Part shown: one piece after another, positions 1 through 8,789 of the stretch | Layout of the letters: every line of letters starts with the position of its first letter | How positions within the stretch are numbered: position 1 is the stretch's first letter | NCBI GenBank assembly: GCA_017993055.1 | Contig: JAGONM010000029.1 | Coordinates: forward strand, 1-46,999 | Direction of reading: 5' to 3' | Origin: Armatimonadota bacterium | GTDB lineage: Bacteria > Armatimonadota > UBA5829 > DTJY01 | DNA length: 46,999 nt | The notes under the pieces: model-generated | Seen by the model: the letters and a program-made list of their open reading frames with translations, nothing else | Database searches by the model: none | Told to the model about the DNA's origin: nothing | Position numbers and translations under genes: made by a program

Positions 1-22
1 CCATTTGTCGTAAACTAGGCAT
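1..22 (-). CDS. 5' end of a divergent gene (partial)
   Basis: On the minus strand an ATG at 22-20 opens a frame that stays open to the window edge (Met-Pro-Ser-Leu-Arg-Gln-Met). A very strong Shine-Dalgarno match, AAGGAGGT, lies at 41-34 on the same strand, 11 bases upstream, which is slightly long but workable. Only seven codons are visible, so no product can be named. If real, it is transcribed divergently from the rplU operon and shares the roughly 200-bp intergenic region with it. Confidence 0.4.
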
Positions 23-146
23 GCGGGATAGGGACCTCCTTGGTCGGTTTGTCGGTCAACAATACCCATACCAGAGAGCGTCCTTCTCCCGCAACCCCAA
101 GTGTCACATATGTATGGTAAACCCAGAAACCTGACTGCTCAAGCTG

Positions 147-175
147 TTGACAAAGCGCGTGGACTGTGATAACAT
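147..175 (+). promoter_or_regulatory. Sigma-70-like promoter of the rplU operon
   Basis: A perfect -35 hexamer TTGACA (147-152) is followed after 17 bases by TAACAT (170-175), preceded by TG at 167-168 as in extended -10 promoters. Transcription would start near 182, leaving a leader of about 60 bases before rplU. The position is as expected for a highly expressed ribosomal protein operon. Confidence 0.7.
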
Positions 176-244
176 ACAACGTCATTTTGCGAATGCGGAA
201 GGACTCAGCGTCGGGATACCGGCGGTATGAAAGGAATCTCGTTC

Positions 245-562
245 ATGTATGCTATCGTAAAAACCGGCGGAAAGCAGTACGCTGTTCGCGAGAAGGATCT
301 TCTCGAAGTCGAGAAGCTCGAAGTGGCGGCGGGCGAGAACGTTACGCTCGAAAGCGTGCTATTCGTCAGCGGTGACAAGGGATCGACGATTGGCACCCCT
401 GTCGTCACGGGCGCGAAGGTCACCGCCAAGGTTGTCCGGCACGGCCTGGGCAAGAAGATCGTGGGCTTCAAGTACAAGGCGAAGAAGAACGTCCGGCGCA
501 GGTACGGGCATCGCCAGCCGCACACCACTCTTCAGATCGAGAAGATAGAATACGCGGGCTGA
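245..562 (+). CDS. rplU: Large ribosomal subunit protein bL21
   Basis: Ribosomal protein L21, a 23S rRNA-binding component of the 50S subunit. The 105-residue product begins [14 protein letters not shown], the invariant N-terminus of the family, and carries the basic C-terminal segment rich in [16 protein letters not shown]. An upstream in-frame ATG at 227 would add six residues not seen in the family. The ATG at 245 has an AAGGA ribosome binding site at about 231-235, so it is preferred. It is the first gene of a run with rpmA and obgE, an order widely conserved in bacteria, and it follows a strong promoter at 147-175. Confidence 0.95.
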   Translation: MYAIVKTGGKQYAVREKDLLEVEKLEVAAGENVTLESVLFVSGDKGSTIGTPVVTGAKVTAKVVRHGLGKKIVGFKYKAKKNVRRRYGHRQPHTTLQIEKIEYAG

Positions 563-646
563 CCGCCCGGGTACCGCGCCTTGCCGGTGGGAATCGCCGG
601 GGCATCGGATGGGCGTCGCGGCAGTTTGCTTTGGAGGTGAATCAGA

Positions 647-901
647 TTGGCACATAAGAAAGGCGTAGGCAGTTCGCGAAACGGGCGCGACAGCAACCCG
701 CAGAGGCTTGGAGTGAAGGAGTTCGCCGGACAGCAGGTCAAGGCCGGCAGTATCCTCGTGAGGCAGCGGGGCACCCCGCTCCATCCCGGCAAGAACGTCG
801 GCAAGGGGAGCGACGACACGCTGTTCGCGCTCATCGCCGGCACCGTGAAGTTTGAGGGCAAGAAGGTCCGGAAGGTCAGCGTATACCCGGCTGCCGAGTG
901 A
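647..901 (+). CDS. rpmA: Large ribosomal subunit protein bL27
   Basis: Ribosomal protein L27, whose N-terminal tail reaches the peptidyl transferase centre. The 84-residue product starts [15 protein letters not shown] and contains [15 protein letters not shown] and the DDTLFAL segment, all characteristic. The start codon is TTG at 647, supported by a GGAGGTGAA ribosome binding site at 632-640. The protein begins directly with the mature AHKK motif and lacks the short cleavable N-terminal extension known from Firmicutes. It lies 85 bp after rplU and before obgE. Confidence 0.95.
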   Translation: MAHKKGVGSSRNGRDSNPQRLGVKEFAGQQVKAGSILVRQRGTPLHPGKNVGKGSDDTLFALIAGTVKFEGKKVRKVSVYPAAE

Positions 902-997
902 CTGGAGGTCAGCCGTCTCGGGGCTCGATTGTCCATTGCGATGATCGAGCCCTTCGTGTTTCTGGTGATGCGCAGCCCGGCAGGGCACATACGACAG

Positions 998-2299
998 ATG
1001 TTCGTTGACGAAGTCACGGTCAGCCTGAGATCCGGTTCCGGGGGGAACGGCGTCATAGCGTTCCGGCGGGAGAAGTTCGTCCCGCGCGGAGGGCCCTCCG
1101 GAGGCGATGGTGGGAAGGGGGGCGATGTCGTGCTTCTCCCCGATGGGCGGCTGACGACGCTCGTGGACCTGCGGTACAAGCGCGAGTACAAGGCCGGGAG
1201 AGGCGGCGACGGCGGCCCGAACAACATGACCGGGCGAAACGGGGAAGACCTCGTGCTCAAGCTGCCCGTCGGCACGCAGGTCTACGACACCGATACCGAC
1301 GCTCTAATCGCCGATCTCATGGCGGAGGGGGAGGCGTTTGTGATCGCGAGGGGCGGTCGCGGCGGTCGCGGCAACCAACATTTCGCAACTTCTACGCAAC
1401 AGGCTCCCAGGATCGCCGAGAACGGCGAGCCTGGCGAGGAACTCCACGTGCGGCTCGAACTTAAGCTCCTCGCAGATGTTGGGCTGATCGGTTTTCCCAA
1501 CGTTGGAAAGTCCACGCTGATTGCCCAGGTATCATCGGCGCGCCCCAGGATTGCGGACTATCCCTTCACCACGCTCGTGCCGAACCTTGGGGTCGTGCGG
1601 GTGGATGAGGAGCGCTCGTACGTGATGGCGGACATCCCCGGGCTGATCGAGGGCGCTCACGCCGGCGCCGGACTCGGCGATCGCTTCCTGCGTCATATAG
1701 AGCGCACGCGCCTGCTGCTCCACATCATTGACGTCTCCGGCTGCACCGGCCGCGACCCGTCGGAGGACTTCGACGCCATCAACCGCGAACTTGCGCTCTA
1801 CAGCCCCGTTCTCGCCGATCTGCCACAAGTCGTCGCCTTGAACAAGTTGGACGTGCCGGGTGCGAGGAAGATCGCGGGTCCGCTGGCCCGCTCACTTGAG
1901 TCGCGAGGCATGAGGGTCTTCGAGGTCTCCGCCGCAACCGGACAGGGCGTCAAGCCGGTCGTCTACCATCTTATGGAACGATTGGCAGAGATGGAACGGG
2001 GAGTTCCCGTAGCGTCGGAGTCTGATCAGGTCGTCAGGATCGCCCCCCGGCGGCAGGACGAATCGCGGTTTGAGGCCGAGAGAGTCGGCGAGCGCGAGTT
2101 CGTCGTGCGGGGCAAAGGGATCGTGCGCATGGTGGCGATGTCGAATCTCGACAGTGACGAAGCCGTGAGGCGCCTCCACCGCAAGCTGGTTCGCCTTGGT
2201 GTGATCAAGCGGCTGGAGGAACTCGGAGCCGCGCGCGGAGATACGGTCAGGATAGGGGAAATCGAGTTTGACTACGCCTCTGAAAATGAGGTAGAATGA
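998..2299 (+). CDS. obgE: Obg GTPase, 50S ribosome assembly factor
   Basis: A GTPase of the Obg family (TRAFAC class), which binds the 50S subunit and acts in late ribosome assembly and stress control. The 433-residue reading starts MFVDEVTVSLRSGSGGNG, the canonical N-terminus of the glycine-rich Obg fold. The G domain follows with Walker A GFPNVGKST, DIPGLIEGAH (G3) and NKLD (G4), and a C-terminal OCT domain of about 90 residues ends the protein. The frame is open upstream to a TTG at 929, which would add 23 residues absent from the family. The ATG at 998 lacks a strong Shine-Dalgarno sequence, so the start rests on homology. Confidence 0.93.
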   Translation: MFVDEVTVSLRSGSGGNGVIAFRREKFVPRGGPSGGDGGKGGDVVLLPDGRLTTLVDLRYKREYKAGRGGDGGPNNMTGRNGEDLVLKLPVGTQVYDTDTDALIADLMAEGEAFVIARGGRGGRGNQHFATSTQQAPRIAENGEPGEELHVRLELKLLADVGLIGFPNVGKSTLIAQVSSARPRIADYPFTTLVPNLGVVRVDEERSYVMADIPGLIEGAHAGAGLGDRFLRHIERTRLLLHIIDVSGCTGRDPSEDFDAINRELALYSPVLADLPQVVALNKLDVPGARKIAGPLARSLESRGMRVFEVSAATGQGVKPVVYHLMERLAEMERGVPVASESDQVVRIAPRRQDESRFEAERVGEREFVVRGKGIVRMVAMSNLDSDEAVRRLHRKLVRLGVIKRLEELGAARGDTVRIGEIEFDYASENEVE

Positions 2300-2351
2300 A
2301 GCAGTTCCAGGCTGCTGAGCGATAGGCGGCCCACCGTCTCCAGTCTACCCT

Positions 2352-3464
2352 ATGACCAGACGAGTCAAGCGCGTAGTCGTAAAGGTCGGATCGAGCACCC
2401 TGACGGACGGCAGTGGCTGTCTCGATCGCGCGTACATCGCCACACTCGTATCGCAGATCGCCGAGCTAAAGTCGCGAGGTTGTGAGGTCGTGCTTGTCAC
2501 TTCCGGCTCGATTCGCGCCGGGATGGAGCGAATGGAGTTGACGGTCCGACCGCGCACCATTCCAGAGCAGCAGGCGGCGGCGGCTATCGGGCAGGGCCTC
2601 CTGATGGCAATGTACGCAGACCTGTTCAACGCCCACGGGCTGACTGTCGGGCAGGTGTTGCTGACGAAAGAGGACCTGGGTCACCGCAAGAGATTCCTCA
2701 ATGCCCGCAACACGATGCTCACTCTTCTACGCCGCGGCGCAGTCCCCATCGTCAATGAGAATGACACCGTGGCGGTTGACGAGATCAGGGTCGGGGACAA
2801 CGATAACCTCGCAGCTCTCGTGGCCTCTTCTCTTCAGGCAGGTACACTCATCATCCTGTCTGACGTTCCCGGCCTCTGCGACTCCGATCCCGGCAAATGC
2901 GAGGACGCGAAGGTCATCCCCGTCGTGGAGCGTATCAACCCTGCCATCTACGAGATGGCTGGCGGCACGCACGGCATCAGCGGGACCGGCGGCATGAGGA
3001 CCAAGATCGAGGCCGCCGAGGTCGCAGTGAACTCAGGCGTGACGATGCACATCGCCGATGGAAGACGGCCGGCGGTCCTCGCGGACATACTCGCCGGCAA
3101 GCAGGTCGGCACTAAGTTCCTTCCCGTCGCTGGTCGCCTTCGGAGCCGCAAACGCTGGATCGCATTTGGCGCGGCGTGTCGTGGAAGCATTACCGTGAAC
3201 GACGGCGCGAGGGAGAAGATCCTTGACGGCGGAAAGAGCTTGCTCGCCGCAGGGATCACCGGTCTCCAGGGAAGCTTCACAGGCGGCGATCTGGTGCGTG
3301 TCTTGGACGTGCGCGGAAACCAATTCGCCCGCGGACTCGTCAACTACAGTGCGGATGAGATCGAGAAGATCAAAGGGAAACGCAGTTCGGACATTGAGGC
3401 GATCCTCGGATACAAGGATTTCGACGAAGTCATTCACCGGGACAATCTGGTACTCGGAGTATGA
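2352..3464 (+). CDS. proB: Glutamate 5-kinase
   Basis: Catalyses ATP-dependent phosphorylation of glutamate, the first step of proline synthesis, in the cytosol. The 370-residue protein has the amino acid kinase fold (VVVKVGSSTLTD at residues 8-19, VTSGSIRAGM, the NENDTVAVDEI and GDNDNLAALVA segments, GTGGMRTKIEAA) and a C-terminal PUA domain from about residue 275. That is the full two-domain length of the family. No clear Shine-Dalgarno sequence precedes the ATG. The gene overlaps nadD by four bases, implying translational coupling. No proA is present in the window. Confidence 0.95.
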   Translation: MTRRVKRVVVKVGSSTLTDGSGCLDRAYIATLVSQIAELKSRGCEVVLVTSGSIRAGMERMELTVRPRTIPEQQAAAAIGQGLLMAMYADLFNAHGLTVGQVLLTKEDLGHRKRFLNARNTMLTLLRRGAVPIVNENDTVAVDEIRVGDNDNLAALVASSLQAGTLIILSDVPGLCDSDPGKCEDAKVIPVVERINPAIYEMAGGTHGISGTGGMRTKIEAAEVAVNSGVTMHIADGRRPAVLADILAGKQVGTKFLPVAGRLRSRKRWIAFGAACRGSITVNDGAREKILDGGKSLLAAGITGLQGSFTGGDLVRVLDVRGNQFARGLVNYSADEIEKIKGKRSSDIEAILGYKDFDEVIHRDNLVLGV

Positions 3465-4075
3465 GCGACGGGGGTCGGATCGGAGTCATGGGTGGGACGT
3501 TCGATCCGCCGCACATGGCGCACATCGCCGCGGCGGAAGAGGCGCGGCTGCGGTTCGGCCTCGATCGGGTGATCTTCATGCCCGCAGGTCAGCCTCCTCA
3601 CAAGGCGGGCAGAGCGGTCTCCGATGCGGAGCACCGGTATCAGATGACGCGGCTCGGAATAGCAGGCTATACGCAGTTCGAGGTGTCGAGGATGGAGATC
3701 GACCGCCCGGGGCCTTCGTACACGGTGGATACTTTACGGGCGCTCAGGGAGGAGCTTGGGCCCGAGGCGGAGATATATTTCATAGCGGGAGCCGACGAGA
3801 TACTGGACATCGAGAACTGGCATGAAGCGGAGGCGCTGCCGGAACTAGCCCGGTTCGTCGCGCTCCCGAGGCAGGGATTCGATCTTGGTGAGCTGGAGAG
3901 TAAGTTGCCCGCGAAGTTCCTTGCGAGTATTGACATGCCTCCGATGCGCGAGATGCACGTCTCAGCGACCGATGTTCGTCAAAGAGTCGCCGAGGGGCGT
4001 CCGATAGGCCATCTCGTACCCGCGGGTGTGGAAGAATACATAAGGAGAAACGGTCTCTACCTGCAACCCCTATGA
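3461..4075 (+). CDS. nadD: Nicotinate-nucleotide adenylyltransferase
   Basis: Transfers AMP from ATP to nicotinate mononucleotide in NAD synthesis. The 204-residue protein has the nucleotidyltransferase signature GGTFDPPHMAH near the N-terminus, FMPAGQPPHK, the GADEILDIENWHE segment and the C-terminal VSATDVRQR (ISxTxxR) motif. Length is typical. It overlaps proB upstream and the LCP gene downstream by four bases each (ATGA). In many bacteria nadD precedes an LCP gene and rsfS, and this arrangement is kept here. Confidence 0.95.
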   Translation: MSDGGRIGVMGGTFDPPHMAHIAAAEEARLRFGLDRVIFMPAGQPPHKAGRAVSDAEHRYQMTRLGIAGYTQFEVSRMEIDRPGPSYTVDTLRALREELGPEAEIYFIAGADEILDIENWHEAEALPELARFVALPRQGFDLGELESKLPAKFLASIDMPPMREMHVSATDVRQRVAEGRPIGHLVPAGVEEYIRRNGLYLQPL

Positions 4076-5298
4076 TGAGACGCATATTACACGTACTGCA
4101 AGATCAGCGAGGGATGGGCCGCATCGGCACGGTCATCATGGTATTGATCAGCTTGATTGCGGCGGGCGCCGTCGGGTCGTTCCTCGGGTTCTATCTCTCC
4201 AGGGGCAGCATGAACTTCAACGTGAGCGAGATCTTCGACCGGCCGTTTGACGGAGCGCCTGTCGTCAGGATACTCGTTCTGGGGGAAGACAACACGGGTG
4301 TAAAGCAGGGTCGCGGACTCTCGGACACCATCATCCTCGCCTCCATTGACTTCAACGCCAACCGCGTTGCGGCGATCTCGATACCGAGGGATACGCGCGT
4401 GGATCTCGATGGTGGAGGCAGGTACGGCAAAATCAACGCCGGGTATGTAAGCGGTGGTCCTGCGGCGACTTGCCTTCTCGTCTCGGAACTGACGGGTGTC
4501 CGCCCCGACTACTACATTGTAACGAATATAGAAGGCTTCAAGGGCACGGTGGATGCCTTAGGTGGCGTCGAGATAGACGTTGATAAGAACATGCGCTACA
4601 CGGACCGGCGCGGTGGGTTATACATCAACCTCAAGAAGGGCCTTCAGGTCTTGGACGGCGACAAGGCGATGCAGTACGTCCGCTTCCGCCATGATACGAT
4701 GGGAGATATCACCCGCATACAGCGACAGCAGAAGTTCCTCAAGGCTCTTGCATCAAAAGCGGTCGAGCCGGCGAACCTGCCGAGGCTCCCCGGCATGATG
4801 GACGCCGTCCTGAAGAACGTACGCACGGACATGAGTCCGAAGGATATTATGCACCTCGCCAGGTTCGCCTCGAAGCTCGACCTCTCCGCCGTGGAGATGG
4901 CGACTCTTCCCGGTGTTCCGGATACGATTAGCGGGCTGAGCTATTGGGTTGCCGACAGGGCAGACACGGCGCGAGTCGTCCAGAACCTCTTCTATCCGCC
5001 GAACGGAGAGCTGCCGACGGTGGAGGTTCTGAACGGCAGTGGCGTGAGCGGGGCGGCCGCCAGGGTTGCCGAAATGTTGAGAGAGAAGGGCTACGCGGTC
5101 GAGTCTGTCGGTAATGCCGAGAGCTTCGATTACGTCTCCAGCGAGATCATTCGGCACAACGGGAGCGAGGACGGCGCGCGCGAACTCGCGGCACTGCTGA
5201 ACTCGCAGACCATAAAACTTAAGCCGGATGAGACGGCTCCGGCGGACGTGACCGTTATCGTCGGACGCGACTACGTGGCTCTGGCTTCCGGGACGTAG
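4072..5298 (+). CDS. LytR-CpsA-Psr (LCP) family cell-wall polymer ligase
   Basis: LCP proteins transfer undecaprenyl-linked glycopolymers to peptidoglycan at the outer face of the cytoplasmic membrane. One membrane segment lies at about residues 16-42 after a short cytoplasmic tail. The LCP domain follows, with GEDNTG, SDTIILASID, SIPRDTRVDL, KINAGY, the GGVEIDV segment and YVRFRHDTMGDITRIQRQQ, including the acidic and arginine residues that bind the pyrophosphate-lipid. From about residue 320 a LytR_C domain begins (VEVLNGSGVSGAAARVAE). Length is 408 residues. The gene is coupled to nadD by overlap, and rsfS follows 33 bp downstream. Confidence 0.9.
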   Translation: MMRRILHVLQDQRGMGRIGTVIMVLISLIAAGAVGSFLGFYLSRGSMNFNVSEIFDRPFDGAPVVRILVLGEDNTGVKQGRGLSDTIILASIDFNANRVAAISIPRDTRVDLDGGGRYGKINAGYVSGGPAATCLLVSELTGVRPDYYIVTNIEGFKGTVDALGGVEIDVDKNMRYTDRRGGLYINLKKGLQVLDGDKAMQYVRFRHDTMGDITRIQRQQKFLKALASKAVEPANLPRLPGMMDAVLKNVRTDMSPKDIMHLARFASKLDLSAVEMATLPGVPDTISGLSYWVADRADTARVVQNLFYPPNGELPTVEVLNGSGVSGAAARVAEMLREKGYAVESVGNAESFDYVSSEIIRHNGSEDGARELAALLNSQTIKLKPDETAPADVTVIVGRDYVALASGT

Positions 5299-5331
5299 AC
5301 GACGGCTCGGCACCGATACGAAAGGAACCGC

Positions 5332-5706
5332 ATGACATCGGAAGACAAGGCCTCGCTTATTCTTGAGGCAATGGACGAAAAGAAGGCCGTTGCACCCGTC
5401 CGACTAGACGTTCGCGAGCGTACGATCATGACAGAGTACCTGATCATCGCGAGCGGCAACTCCAACATACATATCCGTACGATCGCCGACGCCGTCATCG
5501 AGAAACTACGAGACAATGGTGCAAAGAAGAAGCGCCTCGAGGGGTATGAACACGCGACCTGGGTCCTTCTCGACTATGGTGATGTCATCGTCCACGTTTT
5601 CGCCCCGGAGGAGAGGGATTTCTATCGGCTCGAGGCATACTGGTCAGGCGCCGAGAAAGGCAGTCCTCCACCCATGTCGCCTGATGAGTCGCAGGGGGTC
5701 TCGTAG
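5332..5706 (+). CDS. rsfS: Ribosomal silencing factor RsfS
   Basis: RsfS binds ribosomal protein L14 and blocks subunit joining when nutrients are scarce. The 124-residue protein has the family core: LDVRERTIMTEYLIIASGNS, a helix, KRLEGYEHATWVLLDYGDVIVHVF and ERDFYRLEAYW. An AAAGGAA ribosome binding site precedes the ATG. The last 15 residues are a proline- and serine-containing extension. It sits immediately before the TPR gene with no gap, continuing the nadD-LCP-rsfS order. Confidence 0.93.
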   Translation: MTSEDKASLILEAMDEKKAVAPVRLDVRERTIMTEYLIIASGNSNIHIRTIADAVIEKLRDNGAKKKRLEGYEHATWVLLDYGDVIVHVFAPEERDFYRLEAYWSGAEKGSPPPMSPDESQGVS

Positions 5707-6369
5707 ATGGGCAAGGATCAGCAGCTTGACCGCGAGCGTGAGTTGGAGCGCCTGCTCGGACAGGCCAACCTCCACCGGCTGAGAGGCCAGGTTCTGGAAG
5801 CCGAGGATACGTGCCGCAAAGCCCTGGAGATCGCGCGGGAGGATGTCGTCTTCAGGGAGATGCTTGCGGACATCCTTCACGAATCAGGCAAGCTCGACGC
5901 CGCCCTTGCGGAGTACCGCACGGGCCTCCAGTACGCTCCGGGTAGGGACTCCCTCGAAAAGAAGTTTGCAAAGGTTACCCTGGAGATAGCGGACCGCGAG
6001 CGGGAGAAGGCACTCGCCCGCGACATGCTTCTCAACCCCCATGAGTACGCGCCAAAGGAGAGGAGCCCGAGCATCGCGTTCTTCAGTGCGCTCATACCCG
6101 GGCTGGGCCAGTTCTATAACGGCGAGATCGTGAAATCGTCGGTCATATTTGGAAGCTTTCTCCTGTTCGTCACGACCTACGCTCTCCTTCAGCGCTATCC
6201 GTCGGGTATCAGCAACCTGAACAACCTGCTCTACTACACGAACCCGCTCGTTCTCATCACCGGCCTGATCTTCATCGTCGCCTACGTATACAGCGTCATA
6301 GACGCCCTCGTCGTCGCCGGCAAGACAATCCGTAAGCCTGAACCGAAACAGACGGAACCGCCTGTGTGA
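5707..6369 (+). CDS. TPR-containing membrane protein of unknown function
   Basis: The start codon follows the rsfS stop directly, so the two genes are probably co-transcribed. Residues 1-100 are helical, with TPR-like repeats (NLHRLRGQVLEAEDTCRKAL, then a repeat with SGKLDAALAEYRTGLQYAPG). After a charged linker come two or three hydrophobic segments, roughly residues 118-155 and 170-202, containing SALIPGLGQFYNGE. That motif is seen in small TM2-like or DUF5683-like membrane proteins. A role as a membrane-anchored scaffold is possible but not shown. The C-terminus is short and lysine/proline-rich. Confidence 0.7.
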   Translation: MGKDQQLDRERELERLLGQANLHRLRGQVLEAEDTCRKALEIAREDVVFREMLADILHESGKLDAALAEYRTGLQYAPGRDSLEKKFAKVTLEIADREREKALARDMLLNPHEYAPKERSPSIAFFSALIPGLGQFYNGEIVKSSVIFGSFLLFVTTYALLQRYPSGISNLNNLLYYTNPLVLITGLIFIVAYVYSVIDALVVAGKTIRKPEPKQTEPPV

Positions 6370-6423
6370 CGACAGCTGCGGTGCCGGGCTCAATCGCTTC
6401 GCGCTATCCACGGAGGATACGCT

Positions 6424-8121
6424 ATGCACAGATCGTTGACAATCGCCATGCTGCTTCTCGCGATGATGATAGTCGCTCGTGCGTCTGGCGCGGGTGCAAA
6501 GCCCCTGGTCGGAGTATACTACTTCCCGGGATGGTACCGCGCCGCCCAGAATCCAGCCGGTGAGTCGAGCGAATGGCGAACGGCGATCATGAAGGCCGCC
6601 GTCCCGCGTGCGTCGTGCGGATTCTACAACGACGCCGATCCGCGATTGTGGAGTTACTACATTCCTTGGATGACGACTCATGGCCTGGACTTTATCGCAT
6701 TCGACTGGTACTACAACGCCGGGCAGGAGTTCCTCTACGAATCTCTGGATCGGGGCTTTCTCCAATCGAAGCAGGCGAACGATGTCAGGTTCTGCGTCCA
6801 CTGGTGCAACCACGGTGGCTCCTGGTGGCTCAGGCCGCTCGATCAGTCTAAGCGCGCCGTACTCGAAATGACCGATCTTCTCTGCTCGAGGTACTTCCAT
6901 CGGCCAAACTACCTGAGGGTAGACGGACGTCCGGTCTTCATGATCTACGATATCGGACAGCTGATGAGCTTTGGCGGGGAGGATGCGCTGCGTGAGTCGC
7001 TCAAGGCGATGCGGGCGCGGGCACAGGAGAAGGGCGCAGGTGATCTCTACCTCGTGGCGGTCTATTCGGGGAGTTCCCCGGCGTACATAGCCATGCTCAA
7101 GTCGCTCGGCTTCGATGCCTTCTGTGCGTATACCTATTGCTGGATGCGCCCTCCAAGCATCGCCTGGGACACACAGGCAGTCCCGTACCCCGAACTTGCG
7201 GCACTCATGGCGGAATGTCACTACCCGACCCTCGCGCGTAGCGGCGCGAAGGTGGGACTTCCCTACTGGCCGACAACGTTCTCCGGCTGGGATGATCGTC
7301 CACGCGCGGGAGTGGAGCGTGCGTTCATTAACACGGACAACAATCCGGCGGATTTCGCCAAAATGCTCAAGGGAGCGATGAAGAACACGAACCCCGAATC
7401 GCCGGTTGTGCTTGTCGAGGCATGGAACGAGTGGGGCGAGGGCGCATGCGTCGAGCCGTCGAAGGAGTTCGGCTTCGGGTTTCTCGAGGCAATTGCCGAG
7501 GTTGTGGGAAAGAAGTCGCCGGACAAGCGGCTTCCGACGGCGGAGGAGATCGTGTCGTGGAGCGTGCTTACTCCGGACGAATTGAAGATCGCGCAGGAGA
7601 ACGAATCGAAGCCGTGGCCGAGTAAGACCCCCAAGTTGAACCCGCCGGGAAAGAGCTTCGAAGTACCGGACGTGAGAATGCCCTGTGTGCTCGATCTGGC
7701 CGAGGGCGGGGTTTCGACGGAGGAGATATCACTCGCCGACATGTCGATGGAGAAACGGGACTCGGCAGGCTCATGGTTCGTGACGACTGGCGGGGATCCG
7801 CAGATCGTGCTTCCGGAGCTGAAGGTTGCGATGCGGCAGATCCGGCGCATTGTGGTGGAGGGCAGGCTGCTCGGAGGTGCCCCGGAGGGCGTCGGCGGTC
7901 GAGAGATGGAGGTCTTCTGGGCGACGGGGCTGCTGCCTGCGTTCACGCAGTTTGCCTCGGCGGCGGCGGCGTGGCCTTCGGACGGCAGCCCGACGATTGA
8001 CGTGTCCGAGGTAGTCTGCTGGGAGAAGATGGGGACGCCGCTCTTGCGCCTGCGCATTGACCCATGCTCGTCGGTGGGGGTGAGGATTCTCGTTCGGCGC
8101 GTAGTGTTGATGGGGGAGTGA
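6424..8121 (+). CDS. Secreted GH99-like / WbsX-type glycoside hydrolase
   Basis: A signal peptide of about 22 residues (MHRSLTIAMLLLAMMIVARA) suggests export. The mature N-terminus, GVYYFPGWYR, and later FIAFDWYYN, CVHWCNH, DGRPVFMIYDI and EAWNEWGEG match the TIM-barrel GH99-like domain known as WbsX, found in cell-surface polysaccharide loci and predicted endo-acting glycosidases. The barrel covers about residues 30-360. The C-terminal 200 residues form a separate, beta-rich part that I do not recognise. It opens the carbohydrate-related block. Substrate is unknown, and family assignment is firmer than function. Confidence 0.75.
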   Translation: MHRSLTIAMLLLAMMIVARASGAGAKPLVGVYYFPGWYRAAQNPAGESSEWRTAIMKAAVPRASCGFYNDADPRLWSYYIPWMTTHGLDFIAFDWYYNAGQEFLYESLDRGFLQSKQANDVRFCVHWCNHGGSWWLRPLDQSKRAVLEMTDLLCSRYFHRPNYLRVDGRPVFMIYDIGQLMSFGGEDALRESLKAMRARAQEKGAGDLYLVAVYSGSSPAYIAMLKSLGFDAFCAYTYCWMRPPSIAWDTQAVPYPELAALMAECHYPTLARSGAKVGLPYWPTTFSGWDDRPRAGVERAFINTDNNPADFAKMLKGAMKNTNPESPVVLVEAWNEWGEGACVEPSKEFGFGFLEAIAEVVGKKSPDKRLPTAEEIVSWSVLTPDELKIAQENESKPWPSKTPKLNPPGKSFEVPDVRMPCVLDLAEGGVSTEEISLADMSMEKRDSAGSWFVTTGGDPQIVLPELKVAMRQIRRIVVEGRLLGGAPEGVGGREMEVFWATGLLPAFTQFASAAAAWPSDGSPTIDVSEVVCWEKMGTPLLRLRIDPCSSVGVRILVRRVVLMGE

Positions 8122-8127
8122 GGCTCT

Positions 8128-8156
8128 TTGCCTTCCCATCCTCTCCGTGGTATACT
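8128..8156 (+). promoter_or_regulatory. Promoter of the ferritin-like gene
   Basis: TTGCCT (8128-8133) and TATACT (8151-8156) are separated by 17 bases, a good sigma-70 match. Transcription would begin near 8163, about 27 bases before the ATG at 8190, which has a GTGAGG ribosome binding site. This suggests the ferritin-like gene is transcribed independently of its neighbours. Confidence 0.6.
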
Positions 8157-8189
8157 CTGGCGTAGAACCCACAAACAAGTGAGGCTGAC

Positions 8190-8684
8190 ATGTCCAACCA
8201 GTTCAGCGCAGACGAAATCCTTGAGATCGCGCAGCGGGTGGAAGAGAACGGCATCAAGTTCTACTCCGCGGCGGCCGATTGCATCGAGAATCCCCAGCAC
8301 AAGCAACTCCTTACCGACCTCGCGGCTTGGGAGGTTTCGCACGCGGAGCTCTTCGCGAAGATGCGCGACGGGCTGAATCGTGAGGAGAAAGAGCCTACGG
8401 TGTTCGATCCGGACAACGAGGTAGGACTGTACTTGAAGGCGATGGCTGATCGTGCCATATTCACCTCGAGGATGAAGCCGCAGGAGATGCTCTGCGAGAA
8501 TCCGACGTACAAGCGCATCCTCGAAGTTGCGCTCGACAGAGAGAAGGACGCGGTCGTCTTCTATGCGGGAATACGGGATATGGTGCCCGAGCGCCTGGGA
8601 CGGCACAGGATTGACGAGATCATGATGGAAGAAGTGCATCACGTCGCCCTGATAGAGAAGCAGCTTCGTATGCTCGGCGACTGA
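8190..8684 (+). CDS. Rubrerythrin-like ferritin-fold diiron protein
   Basis: A 164-residue four-helix protein of the ferritin-like superfamily. Helix 1 carries a glutamate in RVEENGIKFY; helix 2 has WEVSHAELF (ExxH); helix 3 has DREKDAVVFY; helix 4 has EEVHHVALIEK (ExxH). This is the diiron ligand pattern of rubrerythrin. No rubredoxin-like CxxC domain is attached, so it resembles the erythrin-only or ferritin-family form. Such proteins usually handle iron or reduce peroxide in the cytosol. It has its own promoter and is followed by a palindromic repeat element. Confidence 0.85.
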   Translation: MSNQFSADEILEIAQRVEENGIKFYSAAADCIENPQHKQLLTDLAAWEVSHAELFAKMRDGLNREEKEPTVFDPDNEVGLYLKAMADRAIFTSRMKPQEMLCENPTYKRILEVALDREKDAVVFYAGIRDMVPERLGRHRIDEIMMEEVHHVALIEKQLRMLGD

Positions 8685-8695
8685 TACTTCCGCGC

Positions 8696-8760
8696 CACGT
8701 CTTGTCATTCTGAGCGGAGCGAGGAATCTGATCCTTGGATTCCTCGTGTCGCAAGACGTG
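8696..8760. repeat. Palindromic REP-like intergenic element
   Basis: Two nested inverted repeats are present: CACGTCTTG (8696-8704) with CAAGACGTG (8752-8760), and CGAGGAATC (8720-8728) with GATTCCTCG (8738-8746), around a 9-base loop. The core contains CATTCTGAGCGGAGCGAGGA, which resembles a dispersed motif I recall from several bacterial genomes. The hairpin lies between the ferritin-like gene and the rhamnosidase gene and could end transcription, but has no T-tract. Confidence 0.7.
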
Positions 8761-8789
8761 ATGGATCAGCGCTCTCCGAGGAGATTTCT

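Noticed and set aside
1-226. Riboswitch or L21 leader RNA upstream of rplU
   Set aside because: The predicted leader is only about 60 bases and no known L21 leader fold could be traced by eye.
5884-7221. 445-codon minus-strand open frame
   Set aside because: It is antisense to the TPR protein and the GH99-like gene and has no recognisable motif.
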